The translations under genes and the position numbers were made by a program. Under the pieces are notes generated by a model, which ran no database searches, was not told where the DNA came from, and saw only the letters and a list, made by a program, of their open reading frames with translations. From positions 76,397,414-76,461,413 of the forward strand of contig NC_135715.1 of the NCBI RefSeq assembly GCF_964656455.1: a stretch of DNA of 64,000 bases, written 5' to 3'. This DNA comes from Halichoerus grypus (lineage: Eukaryota > Chordata > Mammalia > Carnivora > Phocidae). Below, piece after piece: positions 45,500 through 56,965 of this stretch (position 1 is the first letter of the stretch; every line of letters begins with the position of its first letter).

Positions 45500-46110
45500 A
45501 ACAGGTCAGTTCTGTATTTGTGTCCTTGTGGTCTGTTCATAACAGGGCAGCCTGTGTCATCCTTTAAAATCTTAAGTTGCATCATGCCATCCTTGTACCA
45601 AATCATGTTAGTGGTTTCTGACCATATTCAGGGTGAATCCCAGTAATTTCAATAGGACTGTGAGGCCCTGCGTGAGCCTGTGCCACGTGACCTCTCAAAC
45701 CTCCTGCCTACCCTGCTTCCCTCACCTACTGTGCAGTGGCCACAGTGGCCGACTAGCAGTTCCTTGATCATACCAGGCCTGCTCCCTCCCAGGGCTTCTG
45801 CATTTGCATTCCTTCTGCCTGAAACACTTCCCAGTATCCACACAAGTTATCCCTCACTTCACTGAGGTCTTTCCTCAAATGCAGTTCCTCAGTGAAGCTT
45901 TCCCAGGTAATGCTCTCAGACATCCACACTGCTCCCACCTAACCCTTCCCTGACTGTGTTTCTTCTTTATCACTTATTGCTACCTATGCCCTTATATATT
46001 TACTTATCTTTATGTTTCACCAGAAGCTTCTCTAGAAGTTCCATGAGGGCAAGGATTTTTATTTGTGTCTCCATCTGTTTGCTTTGCTTCCTTGTGTCAT
46101 TTTTATGTGT
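45500..46110 (+). mobile_element. L2 LINE 3' part
   Basis: 'catcatgccatccttgtacc', 'ccctgcgtgagcctgtgcca', 'cagggcttctgcatttgcat', 'ccttctgcctgaaacactt', 'cactgaggtctttcctcaaa' and 'tccatgagggcaaggattt' follow the L2 3' region over about 600 bp. Small frames here are remnants without function. Confidence 0.75.
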
Positions 46111-46623
46111 TAGGAAAGGTATTCCTGTATTCTAGCAGTATACAACCCTCATCATCTTAATTTAGCAGCTCCAGGAAATAGAAGGATGGTTTCCCCCAAT
46201 TCCTCTGGAAGAAAGTAGGAAGATTATTTCCTAGTGGCAAGATGATGTTCCATGTGATGATCTCAGGGTAAACTTGAGGGAAAGTAACTACGTTTACAGA
46301 AACATATGTTCTCATATTGACATTTTGAGTAAGAATAGAGTAGCCGGACACACGATGTTCTTCTAAGAATTTGGAACTACAAGAGACTTTCAGTGTCTGG
46401 GCTAAACATTCTGGAGACCTTAACATAGAAATGCAAATAGGAGTGGCTGGAGGGTGGGATGTACCAAAAAACCAAAGCCACTCTAGGCACAACTAGAACA
46501 CAGGACATTCTAAAAGAGTTCATTGCTTGGAGATCTTTGCCCCAAATGATAAATATTTTTGCCTTGCATTTAACAAGTAAAATAGGGTATTTCGAGGCTC
46601 CTGGTGGGAAGTATAATTTTTGT
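46111..46623. other. No gene seen; unique DNA
   Basis: Unassigned. Two overlapping minus-strand frames (111 and 83 codons) show no domain or splice logic. Confidence 0.4.
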
Positions 46624-47251
46624 CCCAAGTGAGATTTTTTTTTTAATTTTTAAATTTGAATATAGTTGGCACATGTTACATTGGTTCCAGGTGTGCAAAA
46701 TAGTGATTCAACTTCTCTATTATGCTCTGCTCACCACCAGCATAGCTACCATCGTTCCTATATAATGCTATTATAATATCATTGTCTATATTCCCTGTGC
46801 TGTACCATTTATTCCCAGGACTCATTCAAGCCAATAAGGGGTTAGTATCCAAAATACATAAAGAACTTATACAACTCAACACCCAAACACAAACAATCTG
46901 ATTACAAAATGGACTGAGGACCTAAATAAACATTTTTCTAAGGAAGACATACAAATGGCCAACAGACACATGAAAAGATGCTGAACATCACTCATCATCA
47001 AAGAAATGCAAATCAAAACCATAATGAGATATTACTTTATACCAGTCAGAATGGCTAAAATAAAAAAAAGACAAGAAATAACAAGTGTTGCTGAGAATGT
47101 GAAGAAAAAGAACTCTCATACACTGTTGGTGGGAATGTAAGTTGCTGCAGCCATTGTGGAAAACAGTATGGAGTTTCCTCGAAAAAATTAAAAATAAACA
47201 TGCCATATGATCCAACAATTCTACTACTGGATAGTTACCCAAGTGAGATTT
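46624..47251 (-). mobile_element. L1 with 5' inversion, 14-bp target duplication
   Basis: The flanks repeat cccaagtgagattt (46624-46637 and 47238-47251). Left arm (to about 46830): T-run, then antisense 3' UTR ('gttacattggttccaggtgt', 'tgctctgctcaccaccagc', 'attccctgtgctgtacca'). Right arm: sense ORF2 ('tccaaaatacataaagaact', 'aaatggccaacagacacatg', 'actgttggtgggaatgtaag', 'ggaaaacagtatggagttt'). One duplication enclosing opposite-strand arms is the twin-priming signature. The 114-codon frame on the minus strand is a shadow. Confidence 0.92.
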
Positions 47252-48194
47252 GATTGCAGAATGTATATATATTAACCCCCCCATTTCCAGATGTAAAAAA
47301 CATAATGGCCTTTGGGCGAAAAGTATTAACAAAATTTAATATGATCATAATTTTCAGATTGAATGCACCCAACATGTTGAGTGTCTTTGACAGACACTTA
47401 AAGGCAAGGATCTCTTATGGTGCATAGTTCTTGGGTTAGTAGGTTTTAGATTGAGGATTTTATAAAGGCAGAGATAAAACACCTCAGAATCTATGATTTT
47501 TAGGCAGAGTTATAAAATATATTCCATGTGGAAAGATATCATTTTTATGTTCATAGCCACTACAGATGATATAGAGGCCTTTCTTGGGGACAGAGAATCC
47601 TCCAAGACCTTGCTGTTGGTTGGCTTCTAGGGCAGGTCCAGAGGCCAAGTAAACTGAGGTAAGGAGACACCCATTGCACTTGGGCTGCAAGGGGACTATA
47701 AATAAGTCTGAGGAGCTGCTAGGCCACAAGCCAGATTGAGGTGCGTTAAAAAGTGAAAGAAAGATGGGGGAAATTGAAGTATTCAACATAGACAACTTGC
47801 TTGAGGATTTGATATAGGAAAGAACAGAAGTGTGGGATGTTATAGCCAGACGGGAGTAAGGAGCCAAGAAAGTTTTCTTCAAAGCTGGGAGGTAAGAGAG
47901 CAAGTCTGTATGCTGATGGGAACGATCCAGGAGAAAAGGATGCAGAAGAGAAATAATTTAATGGCTGCATATATTTCCTGACAAAGGGAAGGAGGATGGG
48001 ATCCAGTGCTTAAGTGGGAAGACTGGGTTTCAAAAAGGATCAGAGAAACTTCTCTCTTGGCATCAGGAGGAGGACTGAACATTTGCACACAGATGAAGGG
48101 TGGCACAGGTACACACCTTATGATTGGCTGGTTTCATTTCCTCAGTGAGGTCATCATGTATGGGAGGGGATACAGCCTTCCCAGAAGTGTCTCT
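47252..48194. other. No gene seen; unique DNA
   Basis: Unassigned, with several overlapping frames (62-139 codons) on both strands near 47480-48110 that lack domains. The density looks accidental. Confidence 0.4.
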
Positions 48195-48330
48195 CAGGAA
48201 GCAGGTAACTTCCCTGTGTCTCAATTTCCTAATCTGTGGGATGGAGATAGTATTAATGGTTGTTGTAAAGATTGATAATCCATGTAAAAAAGTTAGCTCA
48301 GTTCTTAGCACATAATCCTACAATAAATGC
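48195..48330 (+). mobile_element. MIR SINE 3' part
   Basis: 'ccctgtgtctcaatttccta', 'atctgtgggatggagatagt', 'ggttgttgtaaagattgat' and 'gttcttagcacataatcct' then 'acaataaatgctggtg' match MIR. Confidence 0.75.
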
Positions 48331-49101
48331 TGGTGATTTTTTTTCTCTTATGAATAGACAGCCTCATCTTTACCATCATTGAGGAGGAAGCTCTATAATT
48401 TCACATCACGGTATAAACCAGGGTTGAGGAAGGGGCATGAGCATTAGTGTTTATAGTAGAGTGAGAGTAGAGGGAGGTTTGGTAGAAATTGGATCTGTTC
48501 AAACATATATGGTGTTAGGATTGATAAAGCTGATAGTTGTTAGGACATTATAATTTCAAAGACTCTTGGAATAGTGTGTGAATAAAAACTGCACACAGAT
48601 TGCAAAAAAAAAAAAAACCAACTGAAAAGAGACAGTATTTATTATTAGTTAAAACATTTGCTTAGAGGTGTAAAAAATTTTACATCTATTTTAGGCTATA
48701 AATGTGTGTTGGATTTGGTTGAGTCTGCATATTTGAAAACTTTTTATAATCTGGGAAGTTACTCAGCAAAACAAGAGTGTGTGTCATGAACAAGATTTCA
48801 TTTAAGTCAAGCAAAGATTTATATATTGCCTTTCACTTAGAAAGACTTCGTTATGAGTATTTTGAAATGAACATGTCAGAGCTGCATTTATGATTTCTTT
48901 GCGTTATTAAGATTTCTCTGTCTGATGATCCTGAAAGGCAAGATTTTTGGAATTACTCTCATCAAAGCAGCTGTCCTGGCTTTGGATACAGGCTTAGTTT
49001 GAGAGGTGAAAGTGAAAAGGATCTTATAGCCTCAATCAATACATACTTCACCATTAAATTCAGCTGCTTTTGATGTTTGAAAAAAATACACTCAGCCATT
49101 T
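48331..49101. other. No gene seen; unique DNA
   Basis: Repeat-free except for an A-run at 48603-48615. 48700-49060 might be conserved non-coding DNA, judged only from absence of repeats. Confidence 0.4.
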
Positions 49102-49331
49102 AAAAATGTTATTTCCATGAGTGCCTGGGTGGCTCAGTCAGTTAAGTGTCCAACTCTTGGTTTCGGTTCTGGTTGTGGTCTCAGGGTTCTAGGATTGAGC
49201 CCTGAATCAGGCTCCATGCTCAGCGGGGAGCATGCTTGAAGATTCTCTCCCTCTGCCTCTCCCTGCACTTGTTCACACGCTCTCTCTCTCTAAAATAAAT
49301 AAATAAATCTTTTAAAAAATGTTATTTTCAT
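49102..49331 (+). mobile_element. Can-SINE
   Basis: Sense SINE (about 49119-49314) with 'gtgcctgggtggctcagtca', 'ctcagcggggagcatgct' and tail 'aaataaataaataaatctttt'. Duplication of 17 bases with one mismatch: aaaaatgttatttccat (49102-49118) and aaaaatgttattttcat (49315-49331). Confidence 0.94.
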
Positions 49332-49377
49332 CTGTCACATAGATGTCAAAAGTTTTGAATGCCATAATGAAGTAAAA

Positions 49378-49435
49378 ATATTGATATCAAATATATTGAT
49401 ATTGATATATTGATATAAAATATCAAAAATATTGA
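49378..49435. repeat. ATTGAT-type AT microrepeat
   Basis: Repeated 'atattgatat' units, partly palindromic, directly left of the next SINE. That SINE's target duplication (aaaaatattga) is drawn from this run. Confidence 0.75.
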
Positions 49436-49645
49436 GGGGAGCCTGGGTGGCTCAGTTGGTTAGGTGCTGACTCTTTGTTTTGGCTCAGGTCATGATCCCA
49501 GAGTTGTGAGATCGAGCCCTGAATTGGGCTCTGTGCTCAGAGTGGAGTCTTCTTGAGATTCTCTGCTTCTCCTTCTCCCTTTGCCCCTCCTCCCCCACAC
49601 TTTCTCACTCAAAATAAACAAATAAAATCTTTAAAAAAATATTGA
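49425..49645 (+). mobile_element. Can-SINE
   Basis: Sense SINE (49436-49634), 'ggggagcctgggtggctcag', 'tggctcaggtcatgatccc' and tail 'aataaaatctttaaaaaa'. Duplication aaaaatattga at 49425-49435 and 49635-49645. Confidence 0.94.
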
Positions 49646-50023
49646 TACACTTCTATGTTTACTCTTTTAAGGAATGCTGCTTTTCAATTTCTTCCTCCCT
49701 TCCCTCCTTTTTCTTTCTTTGTAGATTTTTGTATTCTTTTATCTTAAGCACGACTTTAAACTCAGATCACCCAACTACAGGACATTGGAACTGAAGGAAT
49801 GTTTCTTTTTTCATCTGAATTTATCAAAGTAAAAAGGCAGCAAAAATAACTTCTAGATGGTAGTAATAATCTGACATGGCTATATAACATGTGTAGAATA
49901 TGAAGCAACTTACTAATTTTACACTGAGATTTTCAAATTGTGTTTTTCTTAACAAAATGTTAAATATAAATTATCTTAAATGGGACCATTTTATTGCCTT
50001 TACCTTTCTAACTTTTCTGTTTC
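49646..50023. other. No gene seen; short spacer between SINEs
   Basis: Unique AT-rich DNA with a small pyrimidine run at 49690-49722. Confidence 0.4.
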
Positions 50024-50040
50024 CCATCCTGGACAAAGTC

Positions 50041-50073
<33 letters not shown>

Positions 50074-50281
50074 TATTTATTTATTTGAGACAGAGAGAAT
50101 GAGAGAGAGAGAGAGAGCACATGAGAGGGGGGAGGGTCAGAGGGAGAAGCAGGCTCCCCGCCGAGCAGGGAGCCCGATGTGGGACTCGATCCAGGGACTC
50201 CAGGATCATGACCTGAGCCGAAGGCAGTCGCTTAACCAACTGAGCCACCCAGGCGCCCCTATCCATCCTGGACAAAGTCTT
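50024..50281 (-). mobile_element. Can-SINE with 19-bp target duplication
   Basis: Antisense SINE (about 50043-50259) with a 26-base T-run, (GA)n tract, 'gggagaagcaggctccccgc', 'gggactcgatccagggac' and 'gagccacccaggcgcccc'. The flanks repeat ccatcctggacaaagtctt exactly (50024-50042 and 50263-50281). The 92-codon minus frame over it is a SINE translation. Confidence 0.96.
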
Positions 50282-50338
50282 GACCAATTTTGTTCTACGT
50301 ACTCTAGTATTTATTTTAGGATACCGCATATGAAATTC

Positions 50339-50544
50339 AAAATAGTATTTCAGGAGCACCTGGGTGGATCAGTTGGTTAAGCGACTGCCTTCGGCTCAGG
50401 TCATGATCCCGGAGTCCTGGGATCAAGTCTCGCATCGGGGTCCCTGCTCAGTGGGGAGTCTGCTTCTCCCTCTGACCCTAACCCCTCTTGTGCTCCCTCT
50501 CTCTCAAATAAATAAATAAAATCTTTTTAAAAAATAGTATTTCA
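50339..50544 (+). mobile_element. Can-SINE, convergent with the previous one
   Basis: Sense SINE (50353-50530): 'ggagcacctgggtggatcag', 'ccttcggctcaggtcatgat', 'aaataaataaataaaatct'. Duplication aaaatagtatttca at 50339-50352 and 50531-50544. It lies 57 bases beyond the antisense copy's target duplication. Confidence 0.95.
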
Positions 50545-51504
50545 ACTACCAATTAATACCATTAAAATCAGTGAATACTGCCCAAGCCCTGTAGACCTCA
50601 CAGGGAAAATAAAGGCTATAGGTGGACAGTATCTCAGCCTCTTACCCATGTTATCCCCTGGCCATCCCCTTCCCATCAGTGTCAGTGGGAGAAATGACTT
50701 ATCCCTGTCCTGTCCATGTGTCCTTGATTCCTTTAGAGCCTGCCCTATTGATTATTTCATCTTCTACCTCTTTACAGTGTTTGTCACACTATTATTTATT
50801 TTTAAGAATTTAAAAACATCTATTGTTTGTCTCTAATCTAATTCCTCATTTAGCTATCAAAGATAGCTAGGAGCTATTTTTCTCCATCTCCTACAAAATG
50901 GGAATCTAAAAGAGTGTTCTTTTACTGAGTCCACTGACACCTGTTTCAGCCTTCACAAATTCACTAAAATTATCCCTATTCATGACCTTCTAGTTGTTAA
51001 ATTCAATGAACTTCATCTGACACCAGTGGGAATAACCATTCAAAATTGCCAGCTACAGGTAAGAGAAGGTTGTAAGATCAAGAAGAAAGTATTTCCAAAT
51101 AAGATCCATCATTTTCCTCTGAGAAATAACCATCTGCAAAAAACATGTGGGTTTGGTCCTGTCCTTCATCACTGGATTATAGCAATAGTTAAATGCTTAT
51201 AAAACATCTGAACAGAGTCTGCTTTTCCTTCTGGGTCTTTTTTTCTTCTCAAAAATGAACTGGAGGGTATGATATACACAGCACATTTCTCTCTTCTGCT
51301 CATGTATGTGACTATCATTGGGCTTCTGCAGCAAGCATGGTCAACGTGAGCAAGTTACCTATAGTTTATACAAGACAGACAAGTTCCATGGACGTTGTCC
51401 ATTTGTAGCTGGGGAAGGGTCTCTGAATTGCTCTTTTTACCTGGACATGATCTGAATACCCACAAGAGCTCCTGGGTGGAGCAGTAGAATTTAAGCAGTG
51501 TTTA
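50545..51504. other. No gene seen; unique DNA
   Basis: Unassigned. 50640-50830 looks faintly like an L2 3' region. Confidence 0.4.
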
Positions 51505-51720
51505 AAACCAGACTGCAGGCTCTGGAACCAGACTGCCTGGTGGATGGCACAGTGCTGCAACTTGGGTATGTTACTTAACATCCCATGTCTGAGTTTCCTA
51601 ATCTGTAAAATAGAAATAATTGTAATAAGTTATTATTGTGTTAAAAGAGATGTAAAGCTTTTAGGAAAGAACTTGATATCTAGTAAGCACTCAATAACCT
51701 TTAATTGGTATTAGTATAAG
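51505..51720 (+). mobile_element. MIR SINE
   Basis: 'ggctctggaaccagactgcc', 'acttgggtatgttacttaac', 'gtctgagtttcctaatctgt', 'aaaatagaaataattgtaat' and 'gtaagcactcaataaccttt' reproduce most of MIR. The 71-codon minus-strand frame is its shadow. Confidence 0.8.
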
Positions 51721-52583
51721 AATTAAAATTGGAATTAGGATGAGGATGAAAATAGCATGAGCGTTTGTATTAGCATTATTACTGGGCTGGCTTTAGGCCT
51801 GCCAGTGAAACCCCATGTCTAAATTTGGGAAGAAAGATGAAGAAAGAGGGGACCAGAAATCACAGCAAAAATGGGTGAGGTCACAATAAATGATAATTAT
51901 TTATGTGGAGACTACATTAATACACATATTAAGTCAGGATATATCTGCCTTTAAATGATAAGTAGATGTTTTACAAATATCGCATATCTTCATAGTCAAG
52001 AGATTCCAATTGGTTTGAAATACAAAATCTCAACCATAAACCTTCTAATATCTTTTGGGTGCATTTCATGTTCTACTCTGTTGAGTAACTTACCTGCCAG
52101 CATTTAAAATAGTAAATTAATAGTTATTTTAAAAGGCTGACAAAAAGACATTTCTATTCTACCTAGTTTCTAAAGAACCTGAGGTTATGGAGAGCCCTTT
52201 TAAAAATTATATTTCCATAAACCATACTAAGTTGTTAGTTTTCTATTATGTCAGATATTGTTCTTTGTGTAAATACGAATACAAATTTTCCACTAAATAA
52301 CAGTGTGCAAAGTCTTAGTCATGACTCGTTTTCTTCATTTACAAAACAAGGGGGTATACTAATGAGAGGAGCTCTCACATCTCTTGCAGTGTTATTATTG
52401 ACTATGTGACTCTGGGTGTAAAACAGTTACACGGACATATCCTCAAGTTACTCTTGAGTTATTGTTGCCAGAGGGTGCTGTAATCACATTCTGTAGAAAA
52501 AAAAATCATGGGTCAATCAAATGGAAATTTGCTGTTGGTTTTCAACTTAAATTCTAAGCAGATAGTGGTTTCACAAGGAATTT
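51721..52583. other. No gene seen; unique DNA
   Basis: Unassigned AT-rich DNA. Confidence 0.4.
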
Positions 52584-52788
52584 AAAATGTCCTTGATGGG
52601 GCCTTTGGGTGGTGTAGTTGGTTGAGCCTCCAACTCTCGGTTTTGGCTCAGGTCATGATTTCGGGGTCCTGAGATCGAGCCCCACATGGGGCTCCATGCT
52701 CAGTGCAGAGTCTGCTTGAGACTGTCTCTCCCCCTCAGTCCCTCCCCCCACCCACACTCTCTCGCTCAAATAAATAAATCTTAAGAAA

Positions 52789-52827
<39 letters not shown>

Positions 52828-52838
52828 AATGTCCCTGA
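52584..52838 (+). mobile_element. Can-SINE with long (AAAT)n tail
   Basis: Sense SINE, 'ggggcctttgggtggtgtag' head, 'tggctcaggtcatgatttcg', 'atgctcagtgcagagtctgc'. The tail is interrupted by 'cttaag' and then runs about ten AAAT units (52785-52829). Duplication aaaatgtccttga / aaaatgtccctga at 52584-52596 and 52826-52838, one mismatch. Confidence 0.93.
52764..52829. repeat. (AAAT)n microsatellite in the SINE tail
   Basis: About fourteen AAAT units in two blocks. It is the longest tetranucleotide run in the window and likely length-polymorphic. Confidence 0.9.
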
Positions 52839-53879
52839 CGTTGACATTGTTCTAATCACAAAAGCACTGTGTTGGAGAGAGCAAAGAGAACAAAAACAAT
52901 ACAGTAGTTACAGTGGAAGAGAAGAGAGCTATAGCATCAGGCAGCTCAAGTAGTACCTGTGATTGGCTTCTGAGCCAGGTCGTATAGTCGGAGCACACAC
53001 TTAATTGTTTCCAGATTTCCATGAAATAATGAAAGAAGTTTGAAAATAAAGAGACCCTCATATTAGTGTTAGAAACGAGAGCGGGGGGAAACTTGACATT
53101 GGTGTTTTTTCGAATTTCGTCAATTTTGAGATCTGGCTGGAGTCAGTGTGAAATAAAAGTCAACCCAATTCACAATGCCATAGTAAGGAAAAACTAACCA
53201 AATAATCAAGGGACCTCAAAAGAATTCTACACATCCTCTTTCTGTACAATGATGGCTACTGAAACAAAAATACAATCACTTGAAAATTAAAATAACATCC
53301 TCTAAAATAATGATTTGGTAGAGAGGAAGTAACTACAATCATTGATGGCTTATAAGATAAAGGAAAATACTGCATATAAAATTTTATAGGATAGATCAAA
53401 CATAGGACTCCAATGAAAATATATGGCTTTAACTGTTTTCCCTACTTAATAAGAAAAAATGAAAAAAGAAAAAACTCAAAAATTTAGCTTTAGTTTTTTT
53501 CCTGCTGTCTTATTGGTGGCATTCTGACCACCAAATGCTCTACAAACAGCTTTTCCGTAGCGAACAAGACAGGGCACTCAGCTAGCTTTCGGCCTGGGTC
53601 TCCACCATGCCTCCCATTCTCCTTTACCACTCTGAATAGTGGAGGCTTGTCCTGGGCTCCCACCTGTTACACACTCTAATGGTTTCATCTATTTCTATGG
53701 CTTTAGTAACCTCTGACATGTGATTGTAGCTCACTGTTGTATTTCAAAAGGCAGTCCTTTCACTAAATATTTAAATGCTCATTTCTGTCACCTCCCCTTT
53801 TACCACCTTAACCCGAGTTTTTATCATTTCTTATTTAAATAACCTCAGAAAAAAATCTCTGGCATTTATTCTTGTCACC
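52839..53879. other. No gene seen; unique DNA
   Basis: Unassigned unique DNA. Confidence 0.4.
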
Positions 53880-54115
53880 CTCTGCTTGATTCTCCAAGAT
53901 TAGTCAGAAGGAAATTTTAAAATATGCAAATATAATGTACCACTCTGCTACTTAAAGCTTCTCAATATGTTGCCACTGTTTTTATGATAGAGATAAACAT
54001 TTTTAAACATGGCCTATGATGTCCTTTATAATGTGGTCCTTGCTTATCCGCCCAGGCTCATACTGAGGCCTTCTTCCCCTTGTCCATTGTTGTATCTTCT
54101 TTTGGTGACTGGAAC
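53880..54115 (+). mobile_element. L2 LINE fragment
   Basis: 'accactctgctacttaaagc', 'ttctcaatatgttgccactg', 'aaacatggcctatgatgtcc' and 'ataatgtggtccttgcttat' match L2 ('cactcccctgcttaaaaccc', 'taacatggcctacaaggccc'). Confidence 0.7.
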
Positions 54116-54777
54116 CTGTCAGGTGGAACGTGTTAATTGCTGGACTCATAAATTTTTGCAGCATATTCCTTTCTCTTTCAGTAAATACACAGAAAAAAAT
54201 CTACTAAAACTTACCTAAAGTCTAAAGTATTTGATATATTTTTCATATTTTTGTTATTCTATTTAGCTATTATTCCATTATTGCCAAGGCCGATCCTAGA
54301 GTTCATACTCATATACACTTATATTTACTGAATACCATGTTTTTAACCTACTTCTTGCTTTGTAAATAGTTTGTTATTTTAGCTGTGCGTTAAACCGTAT
54401 TACTTAGGACCTCTGTGTATAATAACCTTTGTTTTCCTGTGCCTCTTCTATATCCCTTCTTGTGGCCACCCCTGACTCACCATCTCATGAAGCGATACAA
54501 ACACCATGGCGCAGACGGCATTCATTCTAAGTCAGTTTTTACAACACCCCCACACCTTTTTATCACCTCTTATAGAGCAAATTGAGCGAAGACAAATTAA
54601 ATACTGAGGGATAGATCTGGTGGGTAGGTGTGAGCTTTGCTGAACCACAAACATTGTGATATCTAAGGTTTGGTTGCTCCATCCCCAGAAAACTCACTTT
54701 TTGCCTCTTGGGGAGGCAAAAAGGCTCCCCTGACCAGGGAGCTGTAAGCTGAATAATTCCTGGAATTCACACGAGGT
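54116..54777. other. No gene seen; unique DNA
   Basis: Unassigned. A small inverted repeat ('ttttgcctcttggggaggcaaaaa', arms tttgcctc/gaggcaaa) lies at 54698-54722. Confidence 0.45.
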
Positions 54778-55013
54778 GGGAATACCTTTCATTTCTTTTT
54801 CTTTTTTTTTTAAAGATTTTATCTATTTGACAGAGGGAGACACAGTGAGAGAGGGAACACAAGCAGGGGGAGTGGGAGAGGGAGAAGCAGGCTCCCCGCG
54901 GAGCAGGGAGCTGGATGCCAGGCTAGATCCCAGGACTCTGGGATCATGACCTGAGCCGAAGGCAGATGCTTAATGACTGAGCCACCCAGGGGCCCGGGGA
55001 ATACCTTTCATTT
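54778..55013 (-). mobile_element. Can-SINE with 17-bp target duplication
   Basis: Antisense SINE (about 54795-54996), 'taaagattttatctatttga', 'gggaacacaagcaggggga', 'gggatcatgacctgagccg', 'gagccacccaggggccc'. Duplication gggaatacctttcattt at 54778-54794 and 54997-55013. Confidence 0.95.
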
Positions 55014-55388
55014 TCAAAGTGTTAGCGTAAACACCTGGGGCACTCAGGAGAGATACTAGAGTGATACTCTAAACCTGCCTTTAAAAGCTTGATAAATGTC
55101 AAGGGGTTAACTTGCTGTGTAAGTCATATAATTGCTTGCCAGAATGAAGTCCAACATTCTATAAAGAAATAAAAACATCCAGCATTTGATAAATAATAGA
55201 TAAAATGTCCACTTTCTAAAAAAGACTGTTAGACACTGCAAGAATAGGAACATGTGACCTATAAACAGGAGCAAAATAGTCAATAGAAATAAATGCAGAA
55301 ATAAAACAAATAATAACATTAGTTATAAGGTCCTTAAATTAGTTATTAAAAACATGCTAAAATTAAAGGAAAATATGAATATAATATC

Positions 55389-55615
55389 AAGAGAAATAAA
55401 ATGGGGGCGCCTGGGTGGCTCAGTCGTTAAGCGTCTGCCTTCAGCTCAGGTCATGTTCCCAGGGTCCTGGGATCGAGCCCCACATCGGGCTCCCTGCTCT
55501 GCGGGAAGCCTGCTTCTCCCTCTCCCACTCCCCCTGCTTGTGTTCCCTCTCTCGCTGTGTCTCTCTCTGTCAAATAAATAAAATCTTAAAAAAAAAAAAA
55601 AAGAGAAATAAAATG
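55389..55615 (+). mobile_element. Can-SINE, near-consensus, in the L1M
   Basis: Sense SINE (55404-55600) with 'gggggcgcctgggtggctca', 'tcgttaagcgtctgccttc', 'gggatcgagccccacatc', 'cttgtgttccctctctcgct' and a 15-A tail. Perfect duplication aagagaaataaaatg at 55389-55403 and 55601-55615. It is among the best-preserved copies, so it may be young enough to be polymorphic or lineage-specific. Confidence 0.97.
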
Positions 55616-56234
55616 TATAAAAAGAAACAAATGGAAACTCTAGAACTGAAAAAGCAATCTCTGAAATAAAAATTTCACTGGGTGAGATAAACACCAGACT
55701 AGATAGCTATGGAAGAAAAACTCAACTCAAAAACAATAGAAACTGAAAGCAAACTGAAGCAAAGAAAAGAGATAAGAAAATAAAACAAAACCAGCAAGTA
55801 AAATCAGAGTCTCAGTGACCTGTGAGACAACATAAAGCAATCTAGCATTCATTTAATCAAAGACCTCAAGAAAGGAAGGTAAAAAAGGAAAGAATGGCCA
55901 AAGTATTTTACAAATTTGATAAATACCATAAATACGTAGATCCAGGAAACTTAATATGCACCAACCCATATAAACAAAAAGAAGACCACACTGTCATACA
56001 GCTTAATTAGGTTGCTGAAAACCAGGGATAAAGGGAAAAAAAATCTTCACAGTCACAGGAAAAAAAAGGCCATATCACATACAGAGGAATGAAGCTAACA
56101 ATGATGAGAAACTCCTTGCCAGATACTATGCTGGGCAGAAGATAATAAAACATCTGTAACATGCTAAAAGAAAAAAAAAAGAAAGTCAAACTCAAACTTT
56201 ATACCCAGTGAAAATATTTTTCAAAAATAAAGGC

Positions 56235-56965
56235 CACAATAAAATAGATTTGCAAGGATGTGGATGGAGCTAGAAAGTATTATGCTAAGTGAAATAAGTC
56301 AGTCAGAGAAAGACAAATACTGTATGATTTCACTCACATGTGGAATTTAAGAAACAAAACAAATGGGCAAAGGGAAAAGAGGGCGGCAAACCAAGAAACA
56401 GACTCTTTTTTTTTTAGTTTTATTATGTTATGTTGTCACCATACATCATTGGTTTTTGATGTGGTGATCCACGATCCATTGTTTTCATATAACACCCAGC
56501 GCTCCATGCAGTACGTGCCCTCCTTAATACCCATCACCGGGCTAACCAATCCCCCCACCCCCCTCCCCTCTAAGACCCTGTTTGTTTCTCAGAGTCCATA
56601 GTCTCTCATGGTTCATCTCTCTCTCCAATTCCCCCCCCCATTTTTCCCTTCCTTCTCCTAATGTCCTCCATGCTATTCCTTATGTTCCACAAATAAGTGA
56701 AACCATATGATAATTGACTTTCTCTGCTTGACTTATTTCAAGAAACGGACTCTTAACCATAAGAACAAGCTGATGGCTACCAGAGGGAAGGTGGGTGGGG
56801 GGGTGGGAGAAATAGGTGGTGGGGAGTAAGGAGGGCACTTGTTGCGATGAACACCAGGTATTGTATGTACAGAAATGCTGAATCACTATATTGTACACCT
56901 GAAACTAATATCACACTGTCTGTTAACTGACTGGAATTTAAATAAAAACTTAAAAAAAAAAAAGA
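56235..56965 (+). mobile_element. L1 3' end inserted in the L1M
   Basis: Sense L1: 'caaggatgtggatggagcta', 'aagtgaaataagtcagtcag', 'gatttcactcacatgtgga', then after the inner insert 'gctgatggctaccagaggga', 'gttgcgatgaacaccaggt', 'attgtacacctgaaacta' and 'actggaatttaaataaaa' plus an A-run. The flanking 'aataaaggccacaataa' and 'aatgaaggcaacataag' look like a diverged target duplication. Confidence 0.85.
56393..56754 (-). mobile_element. Carnivore L1 3' end nested in that L1
   Basis: Antisense insert (56408-56739) with T-run, 'gttttattatgttatgttgt', 'aacacccagcgctccatg', 'ccttaatacccatcaccggg', 'gtttctcagagtccatagtc' and, at the right, the complement of the ORF2 end. Duplication aagaaac(a/g)gactctt at 56393-56407 and 56740-56754. 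It splits the older sense L1 into two halves. Confidence 0.95.

Noticed and set aside
50081..50380. Two opposing 92-93 codon frames
   Set aside because: Both are translations of an antisense Can-SINE and its flanks.
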